Positions 13,248 through 24,940 of a stretch of DNA of 64,000 nt are shown here, in pieces; positions within the stretch are counted from its first letter, which is position 1; each line of letters opens with the position of its first letter. The notes beneath the pieces are model-generated. The model was not told where the DNA came from. It saw nothing but the letters and a program-made list of their open reading frames with translations, and did no database searches. The DNA lies in NCBI GenBank assembly GCA_002914805.1, contig JXTB01000483.1:143639-207638 (forward strand). Reading direction: 5' to 3'. The position numbers were made by a program, and so were the translations under genes. The DNA is from Parasponia andersonii. Lineage: Eukaryota; Streptophyta; Magnoliopsida; Rosales; Cannabaceae.

Positions 13248-13590
13248 CTATTTTCATGCCTAATTATTGTCGTTTTTGATATTATGCTATTACCACGCTT
13301 AATCGTGCCTATTTCCGGTATTGTACTATTTTTCATACCTAATTGTGCTCATTTCTAATATTGTGCTATTTTTATGCCTAATCGTGTTCATTTCCGACAT
13401 GATGCTATTTTCATACTAATTGCACCAATTTTATATACTATGTTATTTTCATGCTAATCGTACTTTTTTATATTATGTTATTTATATGTCTAACCTTACC
13501 TATTTTTTATATCATAGATGATTTCAAGCCTAACTATTTCTATTTTCAAACTATTATTGTTTCTTGTTCCATAATCGTGCTTATTATTGA
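13248..13590 (+). repeat. decayed minisatellite, unit about 38-40 bp, 8-9 copies
   Basis: Successive units begin ctattttcatgcctaat and end near attatg or attgtg, starting about 13248, 13287, 13326, 13366, 13405, 13443 and onward. Spacing is 35-42 bases and copies differ widely, so the array is old. It lies just before the truncated gypsy element. Confidence 0.7.
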
Positions 13591-13689
13591 ATTTTTTTTT
13601 TTTCAAATTTAGATGTTTTAATACTATTAGGCAGATTTACTTAATTATTATGAAACAAAAGAATATTGAGATAACTTTTATATAAAAAC

Positions 13690-16600
13690 AAATCTAAATT
13701 GAAATATTAGAGTGTATTGTGATAAAATTGATTGTGAAAAGAATATTGTGATATTTTATCCTCCAGATGTTGATCAATTCATACTTATGGTTACTCAAAA
13801 TAAAGCAAAGCTACCTTTAATATCAGCTATGAAAGCTCAAAAATTATTAGAAAAAGGTTGTACAGGATATTTGGCCAGTATTGTTGATACATCAGTTGAG
13901 CAGAATTTTAGACCAAAAGATGTGCTAGTTGCGTAAGATTTCCTAGATCTGTTTCAAGAGGATTTGCCAGGTTTGCTACTTGTAAGAGAAATTGCCTTTG
14001 CTATTGATTTGGTACTAGGTATTGTACCTATTCCTAAGACATCGTATAGGATGGCTCCAACAGAATTAAAGGAGCTAAAGAGTCAATTACAAGAGTTACT
14101 AGAGAACGGATTTATATGTCCTAGCTTTCTAACATGAGGTGCACTAGTCTTATTTGTGAAAAAAAAAAATGCAACTTTGTTATTATGCATTGAATATAGA
14201 GAAATTAATAAAATGATTATTAAAAATAGGTAGCTCTTACCACGCATTGATGATTTATTTGATCAACTACAGTGTGCTTCTGTGTTCTCGAAGATTGATT
14301 TGAGGTTTGGTTACCATCAGTTAAGAGTCAGAGAAGAAGATATTCTGAAGACTGCTTTTAGAACTAGGTATAGCCATTATGAGTTTCTGGTGATGCTATT
14401 TGGTGTAACCAATGTTCTAGTAGTACTTATGGACTTAATGAATAGAATATTTAAGAAATTTCTAGATAAGTTTGTTATTATATTCATTGATGACATTTTA
14501 GAATACTCGGGATCCAGAGAAGTACATAGAAAGCATTTGAGAATCACTCTTCAGACATTGAAAAAAAGGAGTTGTATGCTAAATTTAAGAAACGTGAATT
14601 CTAGTTAGAAAAAGTGTCATTCTTTAGTCATGTTGTTTCTCGAGATGGAATTTCTGTTGACCCAACTAGGGTTGAGGCAGTTAATAATTGGTCTAGACTT
14701 ACCAATATGACATAGCTTAGAAGCTTTCTGGGTTTGGCTAGTTATTACAGAAGGTTTATTGAGGGATTTTCTAAGATAGCTATGCCACTTACATTGCTAA
14801 CTAGGAAGAGTAACAAGTTTATATGGACGGATTAGTGTGAAAAGAGTTTTTAAAAATTGAAGCAGAGATTAATTTCAGTACCAGTCCTAACCATAATTTT
14901 AGGTACTGAGGGATTTGTTATATATATAGTGACATTTCGAAACAAGGTCTGAGATGTGTTCTCTTGTAAAATAGGAAAGTTATTGCATATGCTTCTAGAT
15001 AGCTAAAGGATTATGAGCGCAACTATCCTACTCATGATTTAGAACTGGCAGCAGTGGTATTTGCATTGAAGATTTGTATGGAGTTCATTGTGAAATTTTC
15101 ACCGATCACAAAAGTTTGAAGTATTTGGTTACTAAAAAAGAATTGAATATGAGACAACGAAGTTGGCTAGAATTGGTAAAAGATTACGATTGTAATATCA
15201 GTTATCATCCAGGGAAAGCCAATATGGTCACAGATGCACTCAGTAGGAAATTATCTGGAAATTTGACAGCTTTACACGAATTAAGGAAACCCTTACAAGA
15301 AAATTTATGCACATCTGTTATTGAGTTAATTATTTATTTGCTATGACATTATAGTCTACTTTACTGGATAGAATTAAGCAATGCCAGAAAGAAGGTCCTG
15401 AATTAATAGGACACAAAGAGATAATAGAGTTAGGAAAAAAGTTAGATTTAGTATTTCTGCTGAAGGAATTATCAGATTTCAGGATAGACTATGCGTACTA
15501 GATGACAGGAATATCAAGGAAGAAATTCTAGAAGAAGCACACAATACTCCATATTCAGTTCATCCAGGTACTACTAAAATATACAATGTTTTAAAGAGTC
15601 TTTACTGATGGGCAGAAATGAAAAATGATATTTTCAAGTTTGTGGGACGTTGCTTAACATGTCAGCAAATTAAGGTTGAGCATAAGAGATTGGCAGGAGA
15701 ACTACAACCACTTCCATTACCTGAGTGGAAATGGGAGGAGATCGCTATAGATTTTGTGGTTGGGTTGCCAAAGACAATATCTTGTCAAGATGCAGTTTGG
15801 GTTATAATTGATAGACATACTAAGGTAGCTCATTTTATTCTAATTTATATGACTTACTCCATGGATTAACTTGAAACATTGTACATTAAGGAGATTATTA
15901 GACTTTATGGAATTCTAGTTTCTATAATCTCATATAAAGATGTCAGATTTAACTCAAAATTCTGGAAGAGTATACAATGACCTTTAGGAACTAAATTGAA
16001 ATTTAGTACTGCATTCTATCCTCAAACAGATGGTCAAGCTGAGAGGACTATTTAGATCTTGGAGGATCTGTCTAAAGCCTATGTTATGGATTTCCAAGGG
16101 TCGTGGAATTATTATCTACCTCTGATTGAATTTTCCTACAATAATAGCTTTCAAACTACGATTGGTATTACACTTTATGAGATGTTGTATAACAGAAAAT
16201 ACAGATCTCTAGTTCACTGGGATGAGGTTGGAGAACAATATTATTTTGGTCCCGATATTACTAGAGATACAACTGAGGCAGTTGAGAAAATCAAAAAACA
16301 TATGATAGCAGCTCAAAGTAGACAAAAGTTTTATGTAGATCTAAAATGTCGACCTTTACATTTTTCTATTGGTGATAAAGTATTTCTTAAGGTTGCCCCT
16401 ATGAAAGATGTTATGAGATTTGGAAAGAAAGAAAAGTGGAGTCCAAGATTCATTGGTCTTTATGAGATCCTTAAGAAAGTTGGGAATGTCGCTTACAGGC
16501 TTGTCCTACCCCAAGAGTTATCAGGTGTACACAACGTCTTCCATGTTTCTATGTTGAAAAAGTACGTATCAGATCCATCCCATGTCCTTAGCTAAGAGCC

Positions 16601-19491
16601 ACTTAAACTGGATTCAAAATTAAGTTATGAGGAACGTCTTTTTCAGATTCTAGATAAAAAAGAGAAAGGATTAAGAAATAAAAAGATTCCTTTAGTGAAA
16701 GTTCTATAACGAAACAATTCTGTTGAAGAAGCTACATGGAAACGAGAAGATGAGATGAGACGACAACATCCATAACTATTTGATAAGCAAATTTCAAGGA
16801 CGAAATTTTTATTAAGAGGGGAGAATTATGATATCTCGAATTTCTTAATTACACCCAATTCTTCACATAATAATGTGATTATATCGCATTTTCAATTATA
16901 GTATTGTCATATCTATATAATATTTTAAGTTTTGATTTTAAATTATTATGAATATCAATCCTTATTATGTTTTAAGATAATTTGCAGTGAAATACTCTCA
17001 AAATACTCATTGGTACAAATTTGGCATGCATTAATTTATTACTCTTAAATAATTATTTTCTATACTGCTTAATTAGAAAATGCTTGGTTAGAGAAGTCGT
17101 TAATTCTAATTTTATATATTGCGTTAGTTTGAAAAGATTATGTTTTATTTAATTGGTTATCTAGTTGCGTGACCTACTAAGGTATTAAAGGACAAAAAAA
17201 TTATATTATACAGATGTAATGGCTATGCTATATTATCATTATCATTATTTTATTTAATTAGTTACTTATTAATATGCCTGATTGTTATACTTTTAGACTT
17301 GAGTTAAAAAAAAAGGATAAGTATAAGAACCGACATTAGTTAGTTGGTAGAAACTTTAGGATATATATAGACATATATCCTCTTATTCAAACTTCAGTTC
17401 TTCTCTCTATCCAAAACCCGTCTCTTAAACACACTTGATTACTGTGGAAACTTGTGTGCTAGTGGAATAAGTACAAACCCAAGTTCTCTTAGAGTTTGAC
17501 ATTTTCAAGGTAACTATCACTTGATTAATATATCTCTTTTGTAATCTTTGTATCCTAGTTGACGTATTGAGCTATATTAGTAGAAGAATTATTAAACTAA
17601 AATGCGTAATTTATTTGTGGTTGTGAACTTTTGAGAAGTCTGTAGTATATAGATTTGTATGAGATTATCTTGAAAACATAAAAGAATTTTCCATGTTCAT
17701 GTGATTAAAGATTTCCACTATGAATATAATAATTTGCTAAGTTCATTTTATTTTCTTTCCACTATAAGATTATTTTGATTCCCTTTGGTGTTTGTTTTTG
17801 GACTCGAACCCAATAATTGTTTAAACTTGTTTTTAAATATCAAAGCCAATAATTTGAAATTTTCACTAGACTTTCATTCGAGTATGTATCATTTCTTCAG
17901 CAGCCTTTACTTCGTTTAATCGTAACTTGCATAAATATATGTAGCTACTCTTATATTCTTTTACTATTAGTAACTCCACATTATCTCATACTTTTGGATT
18001 TAGGAATAATCATAAGAATAAAGTTTTTGTGGAATTTTTTTTTTTTTTGAGAACTTGTATTAATACTTTAAAGTCTATATCTAGCAGTAATTACTATTTT
18101 GTTTTGATTGTCTACTCTTTTCTAATGTCTCTGTTTTGTGATTTTAAGAGGAGTATTTACCGGAATATATGTATATAAGAAGGGAAAAGAAAAATATTAT
18201 GTCAATTTGTTGGTTCAATTGCTTAATATGTTAATTACTGTTTGTATAAATCGGTGTTATCTCGAAACTTGTCTTAAGATCTTATGCATGTGCATCTAAT
18301 ATACGATTTGTTATTTCTTGAATGGGCGAGAGGCATATTATTCTAGGGAGATAATTCCTTCTTGACAAGTTTCCAAATTATGCTTTATGTGACTTTGCTA
18401 TTGGGAATTTTTTTTGTTGTAAGTAGTCAATTTATTGGTAGTTTAACGTAGACCATTTAATTTATTATCTGCTAGGTATAAGATTATGTTCTTCAACCAT
18501 TTCTAGTCAAATAATTTATTACTTGAAAAATATTAGGGACACGTCAAATGTACCTTGAGCGGGAGTATTTCGCATAAAATCACCTAAAGTCCATAAATTA
18601 AGGTAAATAATGTCACACGTGCAATGTAAGAAATTCTTTGGTTATGTGAATCAGTAGAATCTATGGATATGTGTACATACATATATGTTATTTAGCTTTA
18701 CATAAGACATAAACCCGTAGTGTATTTATATTGTCTAGCGAGTATTGGTGAATAGGGTCTGGCGGGCCAGCACCCAAATATGTGACATGGTTTCTTCAGG
18801 GACACTTTGGATTCTTCGGTATTATTCTGGTCCTTCCAAGGATACTATGGTTCTTTCGGGAATATTTTGACGGCCGTATGGAGTGGACTTCTATTGTACA
18901 CAAAAGGGATTCTTTAGGGCTCGAGACCCCCATATAGCTAATAATACGTTATATGTTCTCTGAGTGGCTCAGTATAGGATTCACAGTCTTGTCAGATAAT
19001 AGAACATGCATAGGGATCGCAGCTATATGATTGTCTATTTCGTGTTATATGCATTCTGCATCTGCATACGTTACTGACTGAGTTTTATACTCATAAGTAT
19101 TCTTACATTATAGGGGGTACTACTGTTGTTTGAGTTCGGAGGAGGAGTACTTACTTTCTGACCGCGGTTTGTGTATATGAGCATTTTGACGTTATACTAA
19201 CAGAAGATTTTGTATATATTTTTTAGTGTGTATGTATACTGTGTATATTTGTACAAGAGGCCCACTTTGTAAGAATGTATATATGTATATATTATACTAT
19301 GTGTAATAATGAGTGGTGTTTTCCTTTGTCTTTCAAGGAAAGTTAAAAAGTTTTAGTTATCCATTTTTTTATTATTTCTTTTCTTAATTTTCCTTTGTTT
19401 TAGCAGTTCTAAGTTGAGTAGCGTCTCCCGATTTTAATAAATATTTATACAAATATCCTTATGTACATATGTAGAATCGGGGGATGTTACA
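13690..19491 (+). mobile_element. Ty3/gypsy retrotransposon (Tekay/Del-type chromovirus), 5'-truncated fossil
   Basis: From left to right there is sequence similar to the protease-RT linker, reverse transcriptase, RNase H, integrase and a C-terminal chromodomain-like tail, the order expected for gypsy elements. The integrase end (HNVFHVSMLKKYV region near 16530) and the tail read like the Tekay/Del clade. A purine-rich tract at about 16816-16826 precedes a long LTR at 16829-19491. The gag region and 5' LTR are absent. The element is broken by many changes and looks old. Confidence 0.85.
16829..19491 (+). repeat. 3' LTR of the Tekay-type gypsy element
   Basis: It starts TGATATC directly after the polypurine tract and ends GATGTTACA, giving TG...CA ends and a length of about 2.66 kb, within the long-LTR habit of this clade. 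A TATA-like atatatatagacatat near 17358-17375 is followed by a CT-rich leader-like stretch. No matching 5' LTR is in the window, so the left partner and target duplication cannot be checked. Confidence 0.75.
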
Positions 19492-21739
19492 GTTTATATC
19501 ATTTGTTGATGATCACACTTAGATAACCTGGATATACTGTATGAAAGAAAAGTCAGTAGCAAAAACAGTTTTTCAAACATTTAGCTCTATGATCCAAACA
19601 CAATTCCAAACAAAAATTGAAGTGTTTAAATCAGATAATGCCAACGAGTATTTCAACTCAATACTTGGGAATTATTTTCTAGATAATGGGATAATATAAC
19701 AAAACTCATATATTGATACACCCTAACAGAACGTAATTGTAGAAAGAAAAATTTTAACAAGAAATTACAAGATCTCTTATGTTCTTTATGAATGTTCCTA
19801 AATAATATTAGGGGGAAGTAGTTCTTACAGCAGCCTACCTAATAAATCAGATGCCTTATGGGGTTTTGAAATTCCAAACACCTAGCCAAACATTCCTCCA
19901 AATCTATCCATATAGCTAAATTATATCTTCCTTACCTCCTAAAATATTTGGGTACACTGCTTTTGTACACTCCCATAACCAAAACAAACTTGATCTAAAA
20001 GCAAAAAAATGCTTATTTCTTGGCTATTCACCTACACAAAAAGGGTATAAATGTTACTCACCTACAACTCGCAAATTGTATACCTCAATGGATGGTACTT
20101 TCTTCGAAAATCAGCCATACTATCCAAAAGCTCATGGGGGAGAAATACAATATTCAAGAATATGATTTTTGGACAAATGAAGATAGCCAATTTTTTCGAG
20201 ATCGACCTCAACTTAAACCATCATATCCCCACTCACCCTAAGCTACTCCATAAAATCCTCGCTTAACCCAATCTACTCTGTCAAATTCTCTTCAACTCGA
20301 ATCTACAGTACTGACTTCTCTCCAAACAGAACCAGCAACCCTGTCACACAATGCAAAAAGCACACTACCTACAAGTTCTGAATTACGTGTCTATTCCAAG
20401 AGAAAGAAACCACAAAAGGATATAGAGCATTGCACACTCTTTGAGTAGATCTAAGAGTCCAAAAGGTCTAGATAGTAGTATTCCTGAACCTCGTAATATT
20501 GAAATTTCTCATTATGATCTGGATGTGCCTATTGCATTAAGAAAAAGTGTTCGGTTATGTACTTAGCATCCTATTGCTCAGTTTATATCATATGATGCTT
20601 TATCTCCCAATTTTGAGTCTTCACAACAAATCTCTCTAACATAGAAGTTCCAAATACTATTTATGAAGCCCTCAAGAAACCTGAATGGAAGGTTGCAGTT
20701 TATGAAGAAATTGGTGCAATGGAACTTAGGAACTCTCAAACCTACCACATGGAAAATAACCAATGGGATGCAAATGGATTTTTAACATCAAATGAAAGCT
20801 TGAGGAGAGTGTAGAACGATATAAGGTAAGGTTAATAGCCAAAGACTTTACTCAAACATATGGCCTAGATTACCATGAGACATTTACAATAGTAGCCAAA
20901 CTCAATGCAGTCTGAGTTTTATTATCTTTAGCTGCAAATTATGACTGGGCTCTATTCCAACTAGATGTCAAGAATGTCTTCTTAAATAGAGATCTAGAAG
21001 ACAAAGTTTACATGGAGATACCACTAGGTTTTGAGACAAAATCCAACTATAACAAAGTCTGTAAACTTTAGAAATCTTTATATGGGCTCAAACAATTCCT
21101 AAGAGCCTGGTTTGAATGATTTACTAGAGTTGTCAAGAAACATGGCTATTCACAAGGGCAGGCAGATGACACACTTTTCATCAAACATTCTTTAAAAGGA
21201 AAGATATCAATTTTTATTGTCTATGTAGATGATTTCATTTTAACAGGTAATGACCTAGAGGAAATGAACAACTTGAAGAACATTCTTGCTACAGAATTTT
21301 AAATAAAGGACCTAGGGAATCTGAAGTACTTCTTAAGAATGGAAGTTGCAAGAACAAGAAAAGGTATTTCAGTCTCTCAACGAAAATATATCCTTGATCT
21401 ACCAAAAGAAACTAAGATGTTAGGTTGCAAACCTGTTGATACTCTAAGAATTGGAGTTACTACAAATGGTCTTATGAGAATGCTATGTGACAACCTTGCA
21501 GCTATCAGTATTGCAAGAAATCTAGTGCATCATGATTATACTGAACACAGAGTTGGAAAGACACTTCATAAAAGAAAGGATTGAAGAAGGAATACTTGAA
21601 CTAATTTATACTCTAACCAGCACCTAAGTAGTAGACATCTTTACTAAGGCTCAACCTCGAGTGAAGTTTAAAGATCTGATATCCATGCTAGAAATGATTA
21701 ACATCTATTCCACCTTGAGGGGGAGTGTAGAAAATCGAT

Positions 21740-21833
21740 TTAGGATCTCTTTTGTATTTTTCTGCTTTTATTATAATACATCTCAATTAGGATCTCTTTT
21801 GTATTTTTCTGCTTTTATTATAATACATCTCAA
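21740..21833 (+). repeat. perfect 47-bp tandem duplication in the copia 3' LTR
   Basis: Units 21740-21786 and 21787-21833, each beginning ttaggatctcttttgt, are identical by eye. Perfect identity in an otherwise decayed element points to a recent duplication. Confidence 0.95.
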
Positions 21834-21998
21834 ATTTATGTCTATTTTTAATAAGAGATATGGATAAGTTGTATCCAATATCTCCTATGTAAGTCAAATA
21901 ATATGTGTATCCCTAATTCTTAGGGATCTTTTCGTTACTATGGTGATTCTGCTTCTCTGACAGTTTGTTGTCGAGTTGCTATATAAGCCATGTTTTGT

Positions 21999-22111
21999 GA
22001 GTTTGGAGGGGTCAGGAGTTTAGACCTTGGTAGAGTGTGTGTGTTATTTTCCTTTAAATTTGTAGTAAGTGGTGGTCATTAGTTAAGCTCTACTCTTTAA
22101 AAAAAAAAAAA
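21999..22111 (+). mobile_element. 5'-truncated tRNA-derived SINE with A tail
   Basis: The 113-bp insert runs from gagtttggaggggtcagg to an A tail of 15-17 bases. It is flanked by aagccatgttttgt (21985-21998) and aagccatgctttgt (22112-22125), a 14-bp target duplication with one mismatch. Its body matches the reverse complement of 51686-51792 closely, so both belong to one SINE family. A box-B-like ggagtttagacc sits at 22015-22026; box A is missing. It is inserted in the copia LTR. Confidence 0.85.
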
Positions 22112-24264
22112 AAGCCATGCTTTGTTTTATGTGATTGAAAGTAATAAATAATATGAAGTATTCCTCTATAAATTATTTAAAAATGAATATTTGTTGTGCT
22201 AGAACAGTCAAATTCAGAAATAATAGATATTAAGATGTTCATACTTATAGAAACTTCAGAAATTATGATTGATATTGGAAAGATAAATATCAATATGTAA
22301 TATGTTTTTAAGTTACATATATTTTTCTTTCTTATCAGGAAATAGTGACAAAAGAATACCATAATTTGAAGTTTCAACAGCCCTACGGGCAGGCTAGGTA
22401 CTATTGCTCATTAATTCTACGAGACCGCACATGGTCATGGATGGAAGAACTTGAAAATCTTCCTCATCTGGAAGTTGATGATCTTGCTAACTTTGTTCCT
22501 TTTATGCTTTCAAGAGCCTTCTTTGAGTGTTACAAAGGTGGTTCTCATACTTTCACTTTTTAATAGAAGTAATTTTCTTTAAATTTGATTTTTATCGTAC
22601 ACATCCCAATCTCCCTGCCTCCTTTTTTTTTTCCAAAGGAAATATTGAACATAGTGAAGCTGAGGCAATGGTCCTACACATAGAAAATGTTCTGTCGAAG
22701 GATTCAAACCTTATATGTCGACCTCTGTTCCCATCTCAGCATTTGACAAATAGAGTTGTGAAGCTTTAAAAGGGCTTAAGTTACTTCTACCCTGTGGAAG
22801 GCCTTAATCCAAGTGACGAGAATTCTGCCCCTGTCCATTATATTCAGGATTTTCAGCTATCTACATAAGAAACCAATTATCTGATGTACTTAAGAATCAA
22901 AAATAAAAAATAAAAATAAAAGTCTCATCTACATTGGGAATTCTTCTTTTATTGCTAAAACAGAGATGATTAGGTTTTAATTCTACATTGGGATCTAGTA
23001 AGTGATGAACTGATAAGTTTTCAGCATTGTGGTGTGTTTCATTGAATGATATATTATTCTAAGTTCTCATATTGTCGCCTTTTTCAATCCTCTTGAAAAT
23101 ATAGGTTCATTGAGATGATTTTAAGCTGAATGTCAAACTTCAACTCTCTGCTCTCATTGCAAAGCACCTTCCATCAACTTAGATTAGTTGAGCAACTAGG
23201 CTACATCACTTCTTTGATTCAGAGGTTTATACTAGTTTATTGTCCCTCAATTCATACTTGCACACTCATTTACTTCTACTTTTATTTTTTTTTAAAGGAA
23301 AAAAAGCGCGCACACACATGGTATAAAAAATTGGCATTTTCTAATTCAGGAACGATTATCGTGTCCGTGGAGTACACTTCATTATCCAATCAACAGCAAA
23401 GGTATATGGCATACTCATAACTTATTTATGTTGGTTTTTTCTGTTACCATATTTTAAGAACTCTCTCTTGATTTTAACAGGGTCCAGCGCAAATAGATTT
23501 GAGAGTAGAAGCATTCCTCAAGACGTTTGAGAAAAAACTATATGAACTGACCAATGATGAATTAAAGGTGATATTTTAAAACATTCCGTGAAAAATTAGG
23601 TTGGTATAGCATATGTGGGCATAAGTATCTGGACTGGGTCTTCTAGTCTTGTATATTCAAAATGCTCTTACAAGGTGGCTTATTACCGGTCATTTTACGA
23701 GTGTTGTTTTGAAATTGAAATGCTTTACCCTTTTTGGTTATAACATTATTGCTGAATTGAAAGTTACACAGAGCAATGTAAATGCTTTAATTGATATGAA
23801 GCTTGAGAAACACAAGAAATTATGGGAAGAATCTAGATTTTACTAGCAAAAGATTTCAAAAGGAACCCTTAAATTTGATCGGAGAGGATCTGAGGTAAGA
23901 ACATCTATTTGGTGGAAGTGATCAAATTTCAATGTTTTTTAGTTATATGTGATATGCACTCTTTTGAATGTATAAACAACAAGATTTATTTGAAGGAACA
24001 TGAACTAAACCAAGTGAAATAATGAATTGGTTTTATTGTTTCAATGGGGTTGAAATAGGTTACAGAACTAAAGCAACTGACACAACAAGAACTAACAGAT
24101 TTCTTCGATGAACATATTAAAGTTGGTACACCTCATAAGAAAGAATTGAGTGTGCGGGTGTTTAGGAACCTTTATTCTTCCGACTACACAATAGATAAAA
24201 GTGAACCTGCATAACCCCTGCTTGGTCAAAATAGATGATATTTAGAGTTTCAGAAGGTCACGAC

Positions 24265-24360
24265 CACTTTATGGTTCATTTAAAGGAAGCTTTGGACATG
24301 TAAGTTGTAGAACCATGACCATTTATTGTTCATTTAAAGAAAGCCATGGACATAAGTTGT
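24265..24360 (+). repeat. short tandem duplication at the end of pseudo-exon 26
   Basis: The stretch with gaccactttatggttcatttaa and acatgtaagttgtagaacc is repeated at once as gaccatttattgttcattta and acataagttgtagaacc. The parent gene has a single copy, so the duplication followed the gene copy. Confidence 0.8.
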
Positions 24361-24395
24361 AGAACCTACAATCAAACAGAAAACTAGGAAGAGTC

Positions 24396-24940
24396 TATTA
24401 GGAGATTGGCTTTGCGGAAGTGACAACACACAATTAAAATACGAGTTGAGAAAACTTAGGTAAAATGAAAAAGATAAGGCACACAAAAGATTTTACGTGG
24501 TTCACTCAATTTAGGCTACGTCTATGAATAAGTCTATAAAGAATTTCACTATGAAAAAGATATTACAACTCACTTCTCTCTAAATATAAGGAGATAACAA
24601 AAGAATTTCTCTCTCTTGAAATTGGGAAAAATACTTTCTAAATAATTTAGGAGAAAATAAGTGGGATACTAAGATGAATTCCTAGGCTTGAATTCTCTCT
24701 TAAGGGGAGAAAGAGATATTTAGAATGAGATGAGGATTGAGAAGAAAGAGAGTGGAATTTATAGGCGACCCGCTCACCCTCCTCTGCTCCATTCTTCCTT
24801 TCTCTTTTTATTTTTTTATTTTTTTATTTTTTATTTTTTAATTGAATAGGGGTGGCACCAAAAGGTGCAACAAACTTAGATTACAGCTTCAGCCGCAAAT
24901 ATTGATTGCAGCTTCAATAATAATCTTTGACTCTTCAACA
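24396..24940 (-). repeat. 3' LTR of the minus-strand copia element
   Basis: 545 bp. On the minus strand it begins TGTTGAAGAGTC and ends CCTAATA. A purine-rich tract (aagtaggaaaa) lies beside its start. Compared with its partner it holds an extra stretch near 24850-24900. Confidence 0.9.

Larger units (their letters stand above)
19492..22150 (+). mobile_element. Ty1/copia retrotransposon, 3' part only, fossil
   Basis: Order of parts is integrase core, reverse transcriptase (YVDDF motif near 21222-21236) and RNase H, the copia order. A polypurine tract (ttgagggggag near 21716) is followed by a 3' LTR starting TGTAGAAAATC at 21726. The left end abuts the gypsy LTR exactly at 19491/19492 inside the integrase region, so the gypsy element probably inserted into this one and the left half was later lost. 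Broken by many changes. The right LTR edge lies between 22125 and 22180 and was not fixed. Confidence 0.8.

Noticed and set aside
13248-13590. CRISPR-like array
   Set aside because: Repeats are adjacent and diverged with no unique spacers; this is a plant minisatellite.
22339-22540. functional exon 20 in the duplicate peptidase copy
   Set aside because: This exon is open, but the following ones carry stops, a frameshift and a lost donor, and no catalytic half exists.
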